In this document: in pieces, positions 24,697 through 33,829 of the stretch
Position numbering within the stretch: the stretch's first letter is position 1
Layout: each line of letters begins with the position of its first letter
Assembly: GCA_963677185.1 (NCBI GenBank)
Contig: OY781889.1
Coordinates: 1,984,001-2,048,000 of the forward strand
Direction: 5' to 3'
DNA length: 64,000 bases
Source of the DNA: G963677185 sp963677185
Lineage (GTDB): Bacteria > Bacillota > Syntrophomonadia > Syntrophomonadales > Syntrophomonadaceae
Notes under the pieces: generated by a model
The model's database searches: none
Told to the model about the DNA's origin: nothing
The model's input: the letters and a program-made list of their open reading frames with translations, nothing else
Position numbers and translations under genes: made by a program

Positions 24697-26106
24697 TTGT
24701 TGAATACACTGACACCAAGGGAAATTGTCGAAGCTCTTGATCGTTACATTATTGGACAGCATGAAGCCAAGCGCGCAGTGGCAATCGCCCTGCGCAACAG
24801 ATATCGCAAAAAGCTTCTGCCAGCCGATGTAGGGGATGAAATCTATCCCAAGAATATCATCATGATCGGTCCGACCGGGGTGGGCAAGACCGAGATCGCC
24901 CGGCGGCTGGCCAGGCTGGTTAAGGCTCCTTTCATTAAAGTAGAAGCCAGCAAATTTACTGAAGTTGGTTATGTAGGCCGGGATGTCGATTCGATGATCC
25001 GCGACCTGGTGCAGATAGCGGTGCGCATGGTCCAAAACGAACAGATGGAGATTGTGGAAGCCACTGCCCGCCAGCTGGCCGAAGAGCGTATTCTGGACTG
25101 CCTGGTGCCGGTTCAGCGGGCGAAGAGTAAAAACGCCAAGAATCCGCTGGAGCTGTTTCTGGGCAATATGGCCGAGGCTGCCGGACAGGTACAGGATGAG
25201 GAACAGGAAAAGAAAGCATCTGAAAGAGAAGAGAAGCGGGAAATTCTCAGGCAAAAGCTGAAACGGATGGAGCTTGAGGATGAAACAATAGAGATTGAAG
25301 TTGAAGAACGCAACCAGGCTTTTATGGAGATGTTCTCAATGTCAGGTGTTGAGGAAATGGGATTCAACGTACAGGATATGTTAGGAGGATTGGTGCCGAA
25401 GAAAAAGAAAAAACGCAAAGTAACTGTAGAAGAAGCCAGGAAGTTTCTGCAATATGAAGAGGCTGAACGCCTGGTGGACCACGATGAAGCCAATCGTGAG
25501 GCGATTCGTCGGGTGGAAGAAGACGGGATAGTCTTTCTGGACGAGATAGATAAGATAGCATCCAGAGAAAGCGGATATGGGCCTGATGTATCGCGGGGGG
25601 GCGTACAGCGCGATATACTGCCGATCGTAGAGGGTTCGACGGTGATAACCAAATATGGACCTGTAAAGACCGACCATGTTTTGTTTATTGCTGCCGGAGC
25701 GTTTAGCGTGAGCAAGCCGTCGGACTTGATTCCTGAATTGCAAGGCCGGTTTCCCATTCGGGTTGAGCTGGAGAGCCTGAGTAAGAATGACCTGGTAAGA
25801 ATACTTAGAGAGCCGGATAATTCGCTGCTCAAGCAATACACAGCCCTATTGTCAACCGAGAATGTCGAAGTGGTTTTTGCAGAAGAAGCGATAGAGCATT
25901 TGGCAGAGATTGCGTTTGAAGTCAACGCGCGTACAGAGAATATAGGCGCCAGAAGACTTCATACTATAATGGAAAAAGTCCTTGAGGATCTGCTGTTTGA
26001 GTCGGCATATATGGAAGGGCAGGCTGTGACCATTGACAAGCAATATGTTGAAGTGCGGCTGCAAGAAATCGTTAGGAATGATGACTTGAGCCGATATATT
26101 TTGTAG
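24697..26106 (+). CDS. hslU: HslU (ClpY/CodX) ATPase subunit of the HslUV protease
   Basis: A 469-residue AAA+ unfoldase that binds HslV and feeds it substrates. It starts TPREIVEALDRYIIGQHEAKRAVAIALRNRYR, has Walker A MIGPTGVGKTEIAR near residue 60, the pore motif GYVGRD, an inserted I domain (about 110-235, very Glu/Lys-rich and coiled-coil-like), Walker B GIVFLDEIDK and the sensor segment ENIGARRLHTIME. The C terminus SRYIL matches the family's gate-opening tail. The start is TTG at 24697 or 24700; the AAGGAG site fits either. Confidence 0.96.
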   Translation: MLNTLTPREIVEALDRYIIGQHEAKRAVAIALRNRYRKKLLPADVGDEIYPKNIIMIGPTGVGKTEIARRLARLVKAPFIKVEASKFTEVGYVGRDVDSMIRDLVQIAVRMVQNEQMEIVEATARQLAEERILDCLVPVQRAKSKNAKNPLELFLGNMAEAAGQVQDEEQEKKASEREEKREILRQKLKRMELEDETIEIEVEERNQAFMEMFSMSGVEEMGFNVQDMLGGLVPKKKKKRKVTVEEARKFLQYEEAERLVDHDEANREAIRRVEEDGIVFLDEIDKIASRESGYGPDVSRGGVQRDILPIVEGSTVITKYGPVKTDHVLFIAAGAFSVSKPSDLIPELQGRFPIRVELESLSKNDLVRILREPDNSLLKQYTALLSTENVEVVFAEEAIEHLAEIAFEVNARTENIGARRLHTIMEKVLEDLLFESAYMEGQAVTIDKQYVEVRLQEIVRNDDLSRYIL

Positions 26107-26119
26107 GAGGTTATGTGCA

Positions 26120-26908
26120 ATGGAAAGACCATTATTAGAGAAGTCCCGCTCGCTAAATAGAATACTGCAAAAGATCGCTGGCAATCCGGTGGATTTTAAG
26201 GAAACAGCCGAGGTTATGGCCGGCAATCTGGAATGCAACTGTTTTGTTGTTGGACGGAGAGGCCAGATCGGTGGTTATTCATTCTACGGAGGATTTGCCT
26301 GTGTCGAGATAGAAAGGCTGCTCAGCCATGCTGAACGTTTCCCTGAAAGTTTTAACCAGGAGCTGATGAGTGTTCAGGAAACCAAAACCAACATAATTTT
26401 AGAGGATGGCCGCAAGTGCATATTTAATGTTGACAACACTAATTGCGACTGTTCGGACATGGTTTGGATGATATCTCCTGTTTTCGGAGGCGCCAGGCGC
26501 ATAGGCACCCTGATTCTTTCCAGGCAGGGCAAGCGTTTTAACGATGACGACATAATTTTAGCCGAATATGGCGCCATGGTTGTAGCCAACGAAGTAATGA
26601 GGATGAGGACGGAACGCATTGAGGAAGATTCACGGAAGAAAGCTGCCGTTCATATCGCCATAGCCACCCTGTCTTATTCGGAAAAGGAAGCGATTGAACA
26701 TATAATGGCTGAACTGGATGGAACCGAAGGTCTGCTGGTGGCCAGCCGCATTGCTGACAAAGTTGGCATTACCCGTTCGGTAATTGTGAGCGCCCTGCGC
26801 AAATTCGAAAGCGCCGGAGTAATAGAATCCAGATCATTGGGGATGAAAGGGACGTACATCAAGGTTCTGAATCCCTATATTTTCGAGGAATTGAAGAAGG
26901 GCAAATAA
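26120..26908 (+). CDS. codY: GTP- and isoleucine-sensing global regulator CodY
   Basis: A 262-residue CodY, which represses amino-acid uptake, biosynthesis and, in some species, motility genes when GTP and branched-chain amino acids are abundant. The N-terminal GAF domain (about 1-155) is followed by a winged helix-turn-helix with the near-invariant ASRIADKVGITRSVIV and SAGVIESRSLGMKGTYIKVLN. It is the last gene before the flagellar operon, as in B. subtilis. AGGAGG lies about 9 bases upstream of the ATG. There is no clear terminator between codY and flgB, so some read-through into the flagellar genes is possible. Confidence 0.97.
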   Translation: MERPLLEKSRSLNRILQKIAGNPVDFKETAEVMAGNLECNCFVVGRRGQIGGYSFYGGFACVEIERLLSHAERFPESFNQELMSVQETKTNIILEDGRKCIFNVDNTNCDCSDMVWMISPVFGGARRIGTLILSRQGKRFNDDDIILAEYGAMVVANEVMRMRTERIEEDSRKKAAVHIAIATLSYSEKEAIEHIMAELDGTEGLLVASRIADKVGITRSVIVSALRKFESAGVIESRSLGMKGTYIKVLNPYIFEELKKGK

Positions 26909-26913
26909 ATTCT

Positions 26914-26942
26914 TTGCCAATCAGCTTATAGACAAGTACAAT
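26914..26942 (+). promoter_or_regulatory. Putative sigma-A promoter of the fla/che operon
   Basis: TTGCCA (26914-26919) and TACAAT (26937-26942) are separated by exactly 17 bases. The -35 starts 6 bases after the codY stop codon and the promoter lies about 210 bases before flgB. The implied leader RNA contains structured repeat copy B. This is the analogue of the fla/che sigma-A promoter of B. subtilis. Confidence 0.6.
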
Positions 26943-27009
26943 ACTAAATAGAATTCAGCTTGCTATCGATATATTAATCATAAGGTTGACTTATTTTCAT
27001 AACAGGGTC

Positions 27010-27122
27010 AGGCCGATGGAAATGATAAAGATCGAGGCATGAGAAAAGCCCGCGATTGAGGCGTGCCAGGGCACGTCGATTGAGCGGGCTTTGCGAATAA
27101 CGATGGAATTCGCGATTGCCGG
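27010..27122. repeat. Structured intergenic repeat, copy B, in the flgB leader
   Basis: A diverged second copy of the element at 1382-1505. The core at 27045-27092 folds as AAAGCCCGC with GCGGGCTTT, an internal loop with GATTGA on both strands, and a CGTGC/GCACG hairpin with loop CAGG. Compared with copy A the stem bases change in a compensating way (a G-T pair becomes C-G, an A-T pair becomes G-C), while GATTGA is unchanged. The right flank (ACGATG...TTCGC) is also conserved. It ends 13 bases before the flgB ribosome site. Confidence 0.8.
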
Positions 27123-27149
27123 GGCGCACTTCACAAGGAGGGTTTGCAG

Positions 27150-27572
27150 ATGCTGGAACGCTATTTTAATACTCCTAATTTGACTGTGCTTAACAAGGTT
27201 CTGGATGCAACCACCATTAAGGGACAGGTTATCGCTAATAATATCGCCAATGTAGATACCCCGAACTTTAAGCGCAGTGAAGTTTTATTTGAAGACAAAC
27301 TGAAAGAAGCGCTTACTGCTAAAAAGTCGTATAATAGATTGAGGATCACGGACGATCAGCATATTCCGCTCGGCGATAGGAGTGCGTCCCTGGAGTCATT
27401 CCAGCCGGATGTCAAGACATATAATACGCTGACCTATCGGAATGATGGCAATAACGTTGATATTGACTTCGAGATGGCCGAATCGGCCAAGAATAAAGCT
27501 GTATATGACGCTGTGGTGCAGAGTATGAACAATGAATTTACTCTGCTCAGACTGGCTATTACAGGAAGGTGA
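27150..27572 (+). CDS. flgB: Flagellar proximal rod protein FlgB
   Basis: A 140-residue rod protein exported by the flagellar secretion system. It has the rod/hook N-terminal signature IKGQVIANNIANVDTPNFKRSEV and a C-terminal helix (AVVQSMNNEFTLLRLAITGR) that forms the coiled core. ATG 27150 is used rather than TTG 27144 because AAGGAGG (27135-27141) is 8 bases upstream. It is the first gene of the fla/che operon, followed after 7 bases by flgC. Confidence 0.95.
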   Translation: MLERYFNTPNLTVLNKVLDATTIKGQVIANNIANVDTPNFKRSEVLFEDKLKEALTAKKSYNRLRITDDQHIPLGDRSASLESFQPDVKTYNTLTYRNDGNNVDIDFEMAESAKNKAVYDAVVQSMNNEFTLLRLAITGR

Positions 27573-27579
27573 TAATGCC

Positions 27580-28032
27580 ATGGGATTTTTAAACAGCATT
27601 GATATAAGCGCAACCGGACTAACAGCCCAGCGACTGCGTATGGATACCATAGCCAGCAATATAGCCAATGTTGAGACTACCAGGACGCAGAACAACTCGG
27701 GGCCGTATCGGCGGCAGATCGTAATTTTTGAAGCGACCGCTCGCCAGTCCAACAAAAAGTTCGGCAGGGTTCTGGATCAGGAACTGCAGAAAATGCGCGG
27801 AGTAAGGGTAGCAGACATACGCGAGATGAGCGAGGCTGAAGCACCATTTCGCAAGGTTTACGAACCTTCCCACCCTGATGCCGATGCGGACGGGTATGTG
27901 AATTATCCGAATGTCAATGTGGTTGAAGAGATGGTTAATATGATTTCTGCAACCCGCTCATATGAAGCCAATTCAAAGGTAATCGAAGCAACCAAAGCCA
28001 TGGCGGCGAAAGCCCTGGAGATTGGGCGGTAA
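27580..28032 (+). CDS. flgC: Flagellar proximal rod protein FlgC
   Basis: A 150-residue rod subunit. The N terminus MGFLNSIDISATGLTAQRLRMDTIASNIANVETTR and the C-terminal PNVNVVEEMVNMISATRSYEANSKVIEATKAM are the conserved terminal helices of FlgC. The ATG at 27580, with AGGAAGGTG upstream, is chosen; the frame is open further upstream into flgB, but homology starts here. It acts with FlgB, FliE and the distal rod proteins between the MS ring and the hook. Confidence 0.96.
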   Translation: MGFLNSIDISATGLTAQRLRMDTIASNIANVETTRTQNNSGPYRRQIVIFEATARQSNKKFGRVLDQELQKMRGVRVADIREMSEAEAPFRKVYEPSHPDADADGYVNYPNVNVVEEMVNMISATRSYEANSKVIEATKAMAAKALEIGR

Positions 28033-28045
28033 GGAATAAAGTGCT

Positions 28046-28357
28046 ATGAAAATGGATGGAATCGAAGGAGCAATTCTGACTGCGCTTGATCAATCATCTA
28101 GCGCCAGGGAAACCGGTTCAAGCTCCTCCAGCAACCAAACAGGCTTTTTAGATGTCCTGTCAGCAGCGATGCAGGATGTAAACACCGCCCAGTTGGATGC
28201 CTCGCAGAGCGGCACTAACCTGGCACTGGGCGAAGAATCTTATCTGCACAATACAATGATTTCATATGAAAAAGCCAATCTGTCTTTGCAGTTGCTGCTT
28301 GAGGTCAGAAACCGGCTGGTGGAAGCCTATCAGGAAATCATGAGAATCCAAGTATAA
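28046..28357 (+). CDS. fliE: Flagellar MS ring-rod junction protein FliE
   Basis: A 103-residue protein that joins the rod to the MS ring and is needed early for export gate function. A Ser-rich N-terminal region is followed by the conserved helical part (FLDVLSAAMQDVNTAQLDAS, NTMISYEKANLSLQLLLEVRNRLVEAYQEIMRIQV). It lies between flgC and fliF, the usual order. Confidence 0.94.
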   Translation: MKMDGIEGAILTALDQSSSARETGSSSSSNQTGFLDVLSAAMQDVNTAQLDASQSGTNLALGEESYLHNTMISYEKANLSLQLLLEVRNRLVEAYQEIMRIQV

Positions 28358-28377
28358 TACAGGAGTCTAAGATATTT

Positions 28378-29985
28378 ATGGGAGCATTTTCGGACCGGCT
28401 GCGAACGCTAGCCGGGCAAGTTCGTGATTTCTGGACAAACCTAAGTATGAATCTAAAGGTCCTTTTTGCCGGGGCGGTCATCCTGATAGCGGTGGCAGCC
28501 GGCTTTGTCATCTTTGGAACCACTACCACTTCCAGCTATGAAGTCCTCTACACCAATCTGTCGGAAAAGGATGCCTCCGCTGTAACCACCAAGCTGGACG
28601 AGTTAAAAATACCCTGGGATACTGCCGATAATGGCACCACAATTACGGTTCCAGCTGCTCAAAAATACGATGCCCGCTTCCAGTTGGCTGCAGAAAACAT
28701 ACCCCAGGGGCAATACGGTTTCGAACTATTTCAGACCACGAATTTTGGAGAAACACAGAGCGATAAGGCCGTTAAATATCAGATGGCCCTGCAGGGAGAA
28801 CTGGGACGGACCATACAAAGCCTGGATAAGGTTCAGTCCGCCCGGGTGCACCTGGTGATGCCGTCAGAGAGTCTTTTTACTGAACAGGCAAAAAAACCCA
28901 GCGCTTCGGTGGCGATCACGTTTAAGAGCGGCGAAGAACTGACCAAAAAGGAAATCAAGGGCATAATAAACCTGGTGGCCAACAGCGTGGAAGGATTGGC
29001 ACCTGAAAACGTCGTTATTGTAGACCAGAACGGCACCATGATTTCCGAGGGCGTTGTAACCGATGAAACTTCTTCCGACAGCATGGAACAACAGGCCTTG
29101 ATGAAACGCAATTTTGAGAAGCAAAAACAAGAGGCCATTCAGAGCATGCTGGATACAACACTGGGAGCCGGCAACGCCGTAGTCAGAGTAAGCGCTGAAC
29201 TGAACTTTGACACCAAGCACGAGGAAAGCGACATATACAGCCATGATCCCGAAGGCCAATTCACGCGCAGCGAGCAAATCATTAAGGAATCAGGAACGGA
29301 TGTAACCACCAACACTGAGAATGTTCCAGGAACAGATACCAACATCACAACATACACTCAATCTGGTCAAACATCAGGGACTTCTTCTTATGACAAAAGC
29401 GATAAAACTGTTAATTACGAGATAAATAACATCAAGACACAGACTGATTATGCCCCCGGTGCTACCGAATATGACTACCTTACGGTATCAGTTCTGGTCA
29501 ACAACAAGGTGGCTCAAAACCTCGGCAACACCGAAGAACAGAGGGTTGCCAAGATTCAGGATATTGTGGCCAAGGCGGTTGGCTTGCGGGACAACCGCCC
29601 CAATGAGACCGTTAAAGTCGACGACAACGTGTCCGTAGCCTTTATTGACTTCTATACCGAGCCCGAGCCCGAACCGGTAGGCGGCAGCGAGGCTTTCCCC
29701 TGGATGTACGTGGCAGGCATAGCGGTTGCAGCGTTTATTGCCCTGTTCATTCTGATAATGATGATCAGCCGCTCACGCAGGGCAGCTCGGGAAGAAGAAT
29801 TCGAAAGGGGATTTGAAGAGGTTATTGAACAGGAAATCCGCATCGAAGACCTTATTGACAGGGCTTTAACTCCGGAAGAACGCGAAGCCCAGAAGATCCG
29901 GGAAGAAATCGACAAGCTCATTGCGGAAAGCCCCGAGAGCGCAGTGCAGGTAATCCGTACCTGGATGCTTGAAGACCAGAGGTGA
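28378..29985 (+). CDS. fliF: Flagellar MS-ring protein FliF
   Basis: A 535-residue membrane protein forming the MS ring, the base on which the flagellum assembles. It has an N-terminal transmembrane helix (about 24-47), ring-building motifs including SYEVLYTNLSEKDASAV and VQSARVHLVMPSESLF, a low-complexity Thr/Ser-rich beta-collar insertion (about 285-370), a second transmembrane helix near 440-465 and an acidic C-terminal tail (EEREAQKIREEIDKLI) that binds FliG. It is followed after 5 bases by fliG. Confidence 0.96.
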   Translation: MGAFSDRLRTLAGQVRDFWTNLSMNLKVLFAGAVILIAVAAGFVIFGTTTTSSYEVLYTNLSEKDASAVTTKLDELKIPWDTADNGTTITVPAAQKYDARFQLAAENIPQGQYGFELFQTTNFGETQSDKAVKYQMALQGELGRTIQSLDKVQSARVHLVMPSESLFTEQAKKPSASVAITFKSGEELTKKEIKGIINLVANSVEGLAPENVVIVDQNGTMISEGVVTDETSSDSMEQQALMKRNFEKQKQEAIQSMLDTTLGAGNAVVRVSAELNFDTKHEESDIYSHDPEGQFTRSEQIIKESGTDVTTNTENVPGTDTNITTYTQSGQTSGTSSYDKSDKTVNYEINNIKTQTDYAPGATEYDYLTVSVLVNNKVAQNLGNTEEQRVAKIQDIVAKAVGLRDNRPNETVKVDDNVSVAFIDFYTEPEPEPVGGSEAFPWMYVAGIAVAAFIALFILIMMISRSRRAAREEEFERGFEEVIEQEIRIEDLIDRALTPEEREAQKIREEIDKLIAESPESAVQVIRTWMLEDQR

Positions 29986-29990
29986 TATGA

Positions 29991-31001
29991 ATGGTTCAGT
30001 CCAAACCCCTTACCGGCAAACAGAAGGCAGCCAATTTTTTAGTCTTTCTGGGTCCGGAAAAATCAGCTACGCTTTTTAAGCTGATGAATGACGAGGAAAT
30101 TGAACAGTTGACCCTGGAAATAGCCAACCTGCGCAAAGTGTCGGGTGACCGCATGGACGAAGTATACCGTGAGTTTTTTGAAATGTGCCTGGCCAGCCAG
30201 TTTATCGGCCAGGGCGGCATAGAATACGCCAAGGAAGTGCTGGAACGCGCTTACGGTTCAGACCGCACCGTGGAAATAATCGGACGCATATCGGCATCGC
30301 TGCAGGTTCGACCTTTCGATTTCACCAGGCGGACCGAGCCCACTCAACTGCTTAACTTCATCCAGGGCGAGCATCCCCAGACCATCGCCTTAATCCTGGC
30401 TTACCTGGAGCCGGACAAGGCATCACTCATACTATCGGCTCTGCCACCGGAAAGGCAGTCCGAAGTAGCTCGAAGAATAGCGATAATGGATACTACCTCT
30501 CCAGATATAATTAAAGAAGTAGAGCGAGTGCTGGAGCGCAAGCTTTCTTCAGTAGCTCCCCAGGAGCTCCGCCAGGCCGGTGGGGTCAAGTCGGTGGTAG
30601 AGATAATCAATCGGGTGGATCGTGCCACAGAAAAAACCATCATGGAATCGCTGGAAGTGCAGGATCCAGAACTGGCCGAAGAAATCAAGAAGCTGATGTT
30701 CGTATTCGAAGATATTGTGATGATCGACGACCGTTCTATCCAGCGCATACTTCGCGAAGTAGAATCGCAGGATCTGGCCCTGGCCTTGAAAGGTGCCAGC
30801 CGGGAAGTGGGCGAAAAGATTTACGGCAACATGTCGACCCGCGCTTCAGATATGCTGCGCGAGGATATAGAATTCATGGGTCCGGTGCGGCTGCGTGACG
30901 TTGAAGAAGCCCAGCAGAGAATAGTCAATGTTATCAGGCGCCTGGAAGAAACAGGAGAAATTGTGGTGGCCCGGGGCGGAGGAGATGAGATAGTTGTCTA
31001 A
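29991..31001 (+). CDS. fliG: Flagellar motor switch protein FliG
   Basis: A 336-residue rotor protein that binds FliF at its N terminus and contacts the stator at its C terminus. Three FliG domains are visible: the opening GKQKAANFLVFLGPEKSATLFKLM, the EHPQTIALILAYLEPDKASLIL (EHPQ) middle motif, and the charged C-terminal torque domain with LREVESQDLALALKGAS and RASDMLREDIEFMGPVRLRDVEEAQQ. It overlaps the TTG start of fliH. Confidence 0.97.
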   Translation: MVQSKPLTGKQKAANFLVFLGPEKSATLFKLMNDEEIEQLTLEIANLRKVSGDRMDEVYREFFEMCLASQFIGQGGIEYAKEVLERAYGSDRTVEIIGRISASLQVRPFDFTRRTEPTQLLNFIQGEHPQTIALILAYLEPDKASLILSALPPERQSEVARRIAIMDTTSPDIIKEVERVLERKLSSVAPQELRQAGGVKSVVEIINRVDRATEKTIMESLEVQDPELAEEIKKLMFVFEDIVMIDDRSIQRILREVESQDLALALKGASREVGEKIYGNMSTRASDMLREDIEFMGPVRLRDVEEAQQRIVNVIRRLEETGEIVVARGGGDEIVV

Positions 31002-31848
31002 AATCATCAAAAAGACCGATCTCATAATGTCGTCGCCCAAAATACTCAAAGCTTTCAATCACCTGGAAAGGGAAGTAACGGTGGTTCAGCAGGCCGAATT
31101 GAAGGCAGGAGCTGATGGTTTATGGGGAGCGGAAGGTGGCCAGCCCGATTTACTGGGTGACCAGCGCCGCGAGCTGGAGATGATCAAGCAGGAAAGTGTT
31201 CAGATTCTGGCCGAGACCGAAGAACTGGTGAAGGAATTGATGAACAAGGCTCGGGACGAAGCCCGGGAAGTATTGAGCCGGGCCGAAGACGAAGCTGGTG
31301 TAGTGCGGCAGCAGGCAGCCAGAGAAGCGGAAAAGCTGTTAAAAAATACAAAAGAACAGGCCTACCGGGATGGATTGCGGCAGGCCAATGAAGCCATCGA
31401 AGCCGACCGGCAGATGGCCATGGAACAAAGCCGGCGAATCATGGAAGAAGCGGAACGCAACAAGTATGAAATCATGCGTTCGGTTGAGACCGACATGGTT
31501 CGCCTTATTATTGCTATCAGCAAAAAGGTTATCGTACATGAATTGAACACCCGGCCGGAGCTCATCGTGGGCATTGTCAGAGACGCCGTAGCCAATCTGG
31601 ATAATCCGGAAAACATGAGAATTTATGTAAATCCTCAAGAGCTGGAAATCCTGGTTGATACCCTGGCTACGGAGCGGCTGCTCATCGACGGCAATCGCGA
31701 CCTGGCTGTGGTCATTAAAGCCGATGGAGGAATAAGCGCCGGAGGCTGTGTAATCGAAAGCGATGGGGCCTCAGTTGACGCCACCGCCGAAACCCGTATC
31801 AGCAAAGTCGAGCAAGCCCTGATTGAAATACCAGGAAGCGAGCAGTGA
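30994..31848 (+). CDS. fliH: Flagellar export ATPase regulator FliH
   Basis: A 284-residue FliH/YscL-type stator of the export ATPase complex. The middle (about 55-165) is a long charged coiled coil with many Ala, Glu, Arg and Gln; the C-terminal domain (about 165-284) carries IAISKKVIVHELNTRPELIVGIVRDAVANL and the family's VNPQELEIL segment. TTG start at 30994, overlapping fliG by 8 bases; AGGAG lies just upstream. It binds FliI and docks it to the export gate. Confidence 0.9.
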   Translation: MSKIIKKTDLIMSSPKILKAFNHLEREVTVVQQAELKAGADGLWGAEGGQPDLLGDQRRELEMIKQESVQILAETEELVKELMNKARDEAREVLSRAEDEAGVVRQQAAREAEKLLKNTKEQAYRDGLRQANEAIEADRQMAMEQSRRIMEEAERNKYEIMRSVETDMVRLIIAISKKVIVHELNTRPELIVGIVRDAVANLDNPENMRIYVNPQELEILVDTLATERLLIDGNRDLAVVIKADGGISAGGCVIESDGASVDATAETRISKVEQALIEIPGSEQ

Positions 31849-33188
31849 GTGCTGTGAAGGATGTAAATCCCGATTTTAATTTTCACATTGAACATTATAT
31901 TGATCGGCTGGAAAAAACTAACTGCTGCGAGCTCAAAGGCCGGGTATCCCAGGCCATAGGCCTGACCCTTGAAGCAATAGGTCCCAAGCTCAGCCTGGGT
32001 GAGCTGTGTCATGTCAGAACCAACCGTGCCGATCGCAGTACGATTCCCTGTGAAGTCGTAGGATTCAAAGACAATAGAATACTCCTGATGCCGCTGGGGG
32101 CGCTTGAAGGGATAGGTCCGGGAAGCGAGTTGCTGGCATGCGGGGAAGAGCTCAAGGTTCATGTCGGAAGCGGCTTGATTGGAAGGGTTCTTAACGGCCT
32201 GGGGAGTCCGGTGGACGATCTGGGGCGCATAGATTTTGAGGGCTATTATCCAGTTATGAACCAGCCGCCCAATCCGCTCAGGCGCAAAAGAATCACTGAT
32301 ATTTTGCCAGTCGGTGTGAGAGCGATCGATGGCCTGATAACCATAGGCAAAGGACAGCGCATGGGCATATTCGCCGGCAGCGGGGTGGGCAAGAGCACCT
32401 TGATGGGCATGATAGCCCGAAATACGACTGCCGATGTTAATGTTATCGCCTTGATTGGAGAGCGCGGTCGTGAAGTGCGCGAATTCTTGGAGCGCGATCT
32501 TGGTGAAGAGGGCCTGGCCCGGTCGGTGGTCGTGGTGGTAACCTCTGACCAGCCGGCCTTGATTCGCTTGAAGGGGGCCTTTGTGGCTACCAGTATAGCT
32601 GAATACTTCAGAGATCAGGGCAATGACGTGCTGCTCCTGATGGATTCGCTAACCCGTTTCGCCCTGGCTCAACGCGAGGTGGGGCTGGCTATTGGAGAGC
32701 CTCCAGCTACGCGAGGCTATACGCCTTCAGTGTTTGCACTTTTGCCCAAGCTGCTGGAGAGGGCGGGGACCTCCGAGCATGGAACCATTACCGGATTATA
32801 CACGGTTCTGGTGGAAGGCGACGATATGAATGAACCTGTAACAGACGCGGTGCGCGGTATAATCGACGGGCACATAGTGCTCAGCCGGGACATTGCAGCG
32901 ATGAATATGTACCCGGCTATAGATGTTCTCAACAGTGTCAGCAGGGTGATGATCGACATTGTGGAACCCCAGCACCTTGATGCAGCCAACCGATTCCGCA
33001 GCATGCTGGCCACTTATGAAAACGCCCGCGACCTCATCGACATAGGCGCTTACAAGAAAGGGGCCAATCCTCAAATTGATGAATCGATCCGTCTGATTGA
33101 CCGGCAGAGGAACTTTATCTGCCAGGGGATTTACGACGAAGCCGAGTTGCAGAAAACCATCGACCTTTTGAACGGTGCGGTAAAATAA
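31845..33188 (+). CDS. fliI: Flagellum-specific export ATPase FliI
   Basis: A 447-residue F1-beta-like ATPase that energises and orders flagellar protein export. Walker A is GIFAGSGVGKSTLMG near residue 174; VIALIGERGREVREF, the Walker B region DVLLLMDSLTRFALAQREVGLAIGEPPATRGYTPSVFALLPKL (cut here only for display) and VEGDDMNEPVTD mark FliI. GTG start at 31845, overlapping the fliH stop (GTGA). A 140-base gap with no recognisable content separates it from fliJ. Confidence 0.96.
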   Translation: MSAVKDVNPDFNFHIEHYIDRLEKTNCCELKGRVSQAIGLTLEAIGPKLSLGELCHVRTNRADRSTIPCEVVGFKDNRILLMPLGALEGIGPGSELLACGEELKVHVGSGLIGRVLNGLGSPVDDLGRIDFEGYYPVMNQPPNPLRRKRITDILPVGVRAIDGLITIGKGQRMGIFAGSGVGKSTLMGMIARNTTADVNVIALIGERGREVREFLERDLGEEGLARSVVVVVTSDQPALIRLKGAFVATSIAEYFRDQGNDVLLLMDSLTRFALAQREVGLAIGEPPATRGYTPSVFALLPKLLERAGTSEHGTITGLYTVLVEGDDMNEPVTDAVRGIIDGHIVLSRDIAAMNMYPAIDVLNSVSRVMIDIVEPQHLDAANRFRSMLATYENARDLIDIGAYKKGANPQIDESIRLIDRQRNFICQGIYDEAELQKTIDLLNGAVK

Positions 33189-33328
33189 CCGCGTTTATGA
33201 CGCTGGCAAGCTTCAGGCGATGAGACTGCTGATTGGATACGGACCGCATCGGAAGCGGATAATTGCCATAATCACAGTTGCATACATAGGGAACACTAAA
33301 TTTTAACAAATGCGAATCGAGGCCTGGC

Positions 33329-33787
33329 ATGAAAAAATTCAATTTTCGCCTGCAGACCGCTCTCGATATTGCTGTTCGGCAGGAGCAGATAGCCCGCGAG
33401 GAACTGCTGCTCTGCATAAAAGACCGGGATACCATCGCTGCAGAATTGCAGGATCTGAATAGCCGGCTTCAAAACCTGGAGGATGAAATCCGGGAAGGTA
33501 TGAATACCTCGCTGCCACTGGAGCGCTTATTGCTGCTTCGCAACTTTCTGCCTGTTTTAAGAAAGAGGCGCGATGAAAAAAACCAGGAGTTGTTTATAGC
33601 CGAAGAGAGAGTGGAGGAAGCCCGGCACATTCTGGTGGAACGCATGAAGGAAAGCAAGACCCTGAACCGGCTGAGGGAAAAGGAGTGGGCGGCATACCTG
33701 CAGGAAATGCTGCGCGAGGAACAGAAAGAAATTGATGAAGTGGCTACTACCAGGCATCACCGGCAAAGCCGGGAAGAAAGGGTCTAG
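33329..33787 (+). CDS. fliJ: Flagellar export chaperone FliJ
   Basis: A 152-residue, almost wholly helical and highly charged protein that forms the central coiled-coil stalk of the export ATPase. It begins MKKFNFRLQTALDIAVRQEQIAREEL, close to the family's common FxFRLQxVLxxR start, and lies right after fliI. Sequence conservation in FliJ is low, so position matters for the call. GAGG precedes the ATG. Confidence 0.87.
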   Translation: MKKFNFRLQTALDIAVRQEQIAREELLLCIKDRDTIAAELQDLNSRLQNLEDEIREGMNTSLPLERLLLLRNFLPVLRKRRDEKNQELFIAEERVEEARHILVERMKESKTLNRLREKEWAAYLQEMLREEQKEIDEVATTRHHRQSREERV

Positions 33788-33829
33788 TATCCTTGAGCCT
33801 GGTTCGATCTGGCCCTGAAGGAGGACAGC

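Noticed and set aside
24568..25254. Long antisense open frames opposite hslU and other genes
   Set aside because: They lie opposite strongly conserved genes, lack ribosome sites and show no recognisable motifs; they are by-products of codon bias.
26985..27005. CodY box in the flgB upstream region
   Set aside because: The best match to the AATTTTCWGAAAATT consensus has about five mismatches, which is too weak to call.
27003..27020. SigD promoter suggested by GCCGATGG upstream of flgB
   Set aside because: The -10-like GCCGAT is present, but there is no TAAA about 15 bases upstream, and the motif lies in the repeat element that also occurs outside flagellar genes.
26909..27149. c-di-GMP riboswitch in the flagellar operon leader
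   Set aside because: The conserved GEMM core sequences are not present; the structure there is the repeat with GATTGA internal loops.
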